Assembly: GCF_014217625.1 (NCBI RefSeq)
Contig: NZ_CP043641.1
Location: 1,240,001-1,304,000, forward strand
Length of the DNA: 64,000 bases
Source: Leifsonia shinshuensis
Lineage (GTDB): Bacteria; Actinomycetota; Actinomycetes; Actinomycetales; Microbacteriaceae
Direction of reading: 5' to 3'
Shown here piece after piece: positions 62,267-64,000 of the stretch (positions within the stretch are counted from its first letter, which is position 1; every line of letters begins with the position of its first letter). Both the position numbers and the translations under genes were made by a program. Under the pieces are notes generated by a model, which saw only the letters and a list, made by a program, of their open reading frames with translations, did no database searches and had not been told where the DNA came from.

Positions 62267-62283
62267 GGTGTTGTCGTCCCGTC

Positions 62284-63324
62284 TCAGTCGATCGTCACGT
62301 AGTCGGCGCCGGAGTAATGCCCGGTGTGCAGCTTCTGGCGCTGCAGCAGCACGTCGTTGAGGAGACTGGAGGCGCCGAACCGGAACAGGTGCGGCTGCAG
62401 CCAGCGCTCGCCCACGGTCTCCGCGACCGTCACGAGGTACTTGATGGCGTCCTTCGACGAGCGGATGCCGCCCGCCGGCTTCACGCCGATCTCCTCGCCG
62501 GTGAGCCGGTGCCAGTCGCGCACGACCTCCAGCATCAGCAGCGTCACCGGGAGCGTCGCCGCCGGGGAGACCTTGCCGGTAGAGGTCTTGATGAAGTCGG
62601 CGCCGGCGAGGATGCTCAGCCAGGACGCCCGGCGCACGTTGTCGTAGGTGTTCAGTTCGCCCGTCTCCAGGATGACCTTGAGGTGGGCGTAGCTGCCGTC
62701 GTCGCGGCGGCAGGCCTCCTTGACGGCCACGATCTCGTCGAAGACGAGGCCGTAGCGGCCGGAGAGGAACGCTCCGCGATCGATGACCATGTCGATCTCG
62801 TCCGCGCCGGCGGCGACCGCGTCGGCGGTGTCGGCGAGCTTGACCGGGAGGGAGGCACGGCCGCTCGGGAAGGCGGTGGCCACGGCGGCAACGTTGATGC
62901 CGCCGGCCTGTCCGGTCTCGCGGGCGACGCGGGCGGCGTGGGACGCGCCGAGCGCCTCCACGGCGTAGGGCACCATGTCGCCGTAGACGCAGACCGCGGC
63001 GGGCCGCGGCGCGGTCAGGTCGCTCGGGTCGGGCGTGAGGGCCTTGGCGACCAGCGAGCGCACCTTGCCCGGCGTGTCGGCGCCCTCCAGCGTGGTCAGG
63101 TCGATCAGCTCGATGATCTTGTCGAGCGCCCACGCCTTGCTGGTGGTCTTGATGGAGCGGGTGCCGAGGCCGGCCGCGCGCTGCTCCAGGCCGACGGCGT
63201 CGATGCCGGGGATGCCGCCGAGGTAGCGCCGGAGCGAGCCCTCGGTGAGGTCGCCGCCCAGCACCTCGACGGCGCGGGCCGCCGGCGCGAGCGTGCGCAC
63301 GGGCGGAGTCGTTTCGATGGTCAT
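62284..63324 (-). CDS. deoC: Deoxyribose-phosphate aldolase
   Basis: This 346-residue DeoC of the longer actinobacterial type cleaves 2-deoxyribose-5-phosphate to acetaldehyde and glyceraldehyde-3-phosphate. Motifs are KIIELIDLTTLEGADTPGKV, AAVCVYGDMV, ADEIDMVIDRGAFLSG, LKVILETGEL and the Schiff-base lysine in ADFIKTSTGK (about residue 245), followed by GVKPAGGIRS. ATG 63324 overlaps the stop of the regulator gene by 4 bases. An upstream extension to 63402 is a shadow of the regulator gene. Confidence 0.95.
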   Translation of the reverse strand: MTIETTPPVRTLAPAARAVEVLGGDLTEGSLRRYLGGIPGIDAVGLEQRAAGLGTRSIKTTSKAWALDKIIELIDLTTLEGADTPGKVRSLVAKALTPDPSDLTAPRPAAVCVYGDMVPYAVEALGASHAARVARETGQAGGINVAAVATAFPSGRASLPVKLADTADAVAAGADEIDMVIDRGAFLSGRYGLVFDEIVAVKEACRRDDGSYAHLKVILETGELNTYDNVRRASWLSILAGADFIKTSTGKVSPAATLPVTLLMLEVVRDWHRLTGEEIGVKPAGGIRSSKDAIKYLVTVAETVGERWLQPHLFRFGASSLLNDVLLQRQKLHTGHYSGADYVTID

Positions 63325-64000
63325 GACGTCTGCTTTCTCATGTTCGGCACACGGCCGAGGAGGTCGTTGGCGGTCGACTCGTCGGTGATCAGGGTGGTGC
63401 ACAGCCCGCTGGCGACGACCGCGTGGGCGATGCCGTGCTTGGCCTCCCCCGCGATGACGGCGATGGAGGTGCGGGCGTTGCGGAGCTCGTCCAGCGTGAG
63501 GCCGAGCGTGCGGCTGTCCAGCTCGGGGTCGGCGACCTGCCCCGCCTCGTCGATGAACCGGCCGACCACGTCGCCGACGGCGCCCTTGGCGGCCAGCGCG
63601 AGCACGTCCTCCGCGGAGAGGTAGCCGGAGTCGACGTGCACGGAGCTGGTGTCGACCACGCCCGCGCTGAACAGGTAGGCGTTGGCGCCGCGCGCGAGGT
63701 CGAGCACGGACTGGACGGAGCGGTCGGCCTCGATCGCGCGGCGAGTGGCCGCGTGCTCGAAGATCGCCGGGCTCGGGAGGAGGGTCGCGGTGCCCTGGGC
63801 CTTGCGGGCCATCACGACGGCGGTGTCCGCGGCGGCGGTGGCCTGCCGGGTGCTCGAGACGCTGCCGTTGATCTGGACCGGGTTCACGCCGACCGCCCAG
63901 CCCGGGCGCAGCCGGGCGGCGACGGCGTGCAGCGTGCGGCCCCAGCTCACGCCGAGCGTGCGCGGCACGGGACGCAGGGTCGTCAGGTAGTCGGCCGCGG
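63321..64000 (-). CDS. SorC/DeoR-type sugar-binding transcriptional regulator (5' end outside window)
   Basis: The visible 226 C-terminal codons form the SorC-type sugar-phosphate-binding domain: LGVSWGRTLHAVAARL, SVSSTRQATAAADTAVVMAR, LLPSPAIFEHAATRRAI, GAVGDVVGRFIDEAG and the C-terminal ITDESTANDLLG. The frame is open through base 64000, so the HTH lies outside the window. It is translationally coupled to deoC and most likely represses this operon, with deoxyribose-5-phosphate or a related sugar phosphate as inducer (known for DeoR of Bacillus; inference here). Confidence 0.92.
   Translation of the reverse strand, partial: AADYLTTLRPVPRTLGVSWGRTLHAVAARLRPGWAVGVNPVQINGSVSSTRQATAAADTAVVMARKAQGTATLLPSPAIFEHAATRRAIEADRSVQSVLDLARGANAYLFSAGVVDTSSVHVDSGYLSAEDVLALAAKGAVGDVVGRFIDEAGQVADPELDSRTLGLTLDELRNARTSIAVIAGEAKHGIAHAVVASGLCTTLITDESTANDLLGRVPNMRKQTS

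Overview
The window is GC-rich, densely coded bacterial chromosome. Codon use, gene families (DUF3516 helicase, DUF5997, DUF6510, LtrA, SNF2-type helicase, two-domain VOC proteins) and the frequency of leaderless-looking starts point to an actinobacterium, most likely a Microbacteriaceae member such as a Leifsonia relative. The family-level placement is inference from protein character; no rRNA or tRNA gene is present to anchor it. I see no CRISPR array, insertion sequence, phage gene or replication origin.

Layout. 1-7.6 kb: end of an aldehyde dehydrogenase with its usual DUF779 partner, VanZ-like and LtrA membrane proteins, rpsO, a VOC protein, a TetR/SDR divergent pair and a MocR/carboxymuconolactone-decarboxylase divergent pair. 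7.6-18.4 kb: FKBP isomerase, FAD-linked oxidase, an Ada-AlkA fusion for alkylation repair, a glycosyltransferase, an FAH-family protein, an alpha/beta hydrolase, aspA, an ALDH, trmB and a DUF4190-like membrane protein. 18.5-21.4 kb: divergent purine and uracil NCS2 permeases; the purine permease appears to start at ATT. 21.4-25.2 kb: an accessory-looking operon of overlapping genes encoding a small WXG-like protein with a C-terminal YxxxD motif, a WXG-helical/alpha-beta hydrolase fusion and two tandemly duplicated lipoproteins. This resembles a type VII-secretion effector/immunity set and is the best candidate for an undescribed system. 25.3-29.5 kb: a PiT phosphate transporter with a PHO-box-like repeat upstream, and a DUF3516 helicase.

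29.5-41.6 kb is a molybdenum region. A membrane-anchored sulfite-oxidase-fold enzyme is followed by moeB-rhodanese, moeA, a moaC-mogA fusion, moaE, a Mop-domain HTH protein and modABC. On the other strand lie moaA-moaD, and divergent from them is a three-gene molybdoenzyme / flavin reductase / zinc-ribbon operon. Together these genes import molybdate, build molybdopterin and supply two oxidoreductases.

41.6-64 kb: an atypical zinc-finger SDR, an APC transporter, DUF1622 and DUF5997 proteins, a LysR-effector-like protein without HTH, an FMN hydroxy-acid oxidase, esterases, pfkA, a CYTH protein, an SNF2 helicase, an RbsD/FucU-like protein, a CsoR-macro-domain-M20 peptidase operon, and a regulator-deoC-ALDH-half-ALDH operon running off the right edge.

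Regulatory themes. At least 16 genes have a TAnnnT-like hexamer ending 5-7 bases before the start codon and no Shine-Dalgarno sequence, which is the leaderless arrangement. A dispersed family of ATTCG-nnn-CGAAT palindromes, set in pairs 40 bases apart, occurs in two intergenic regions 50 kb apart.
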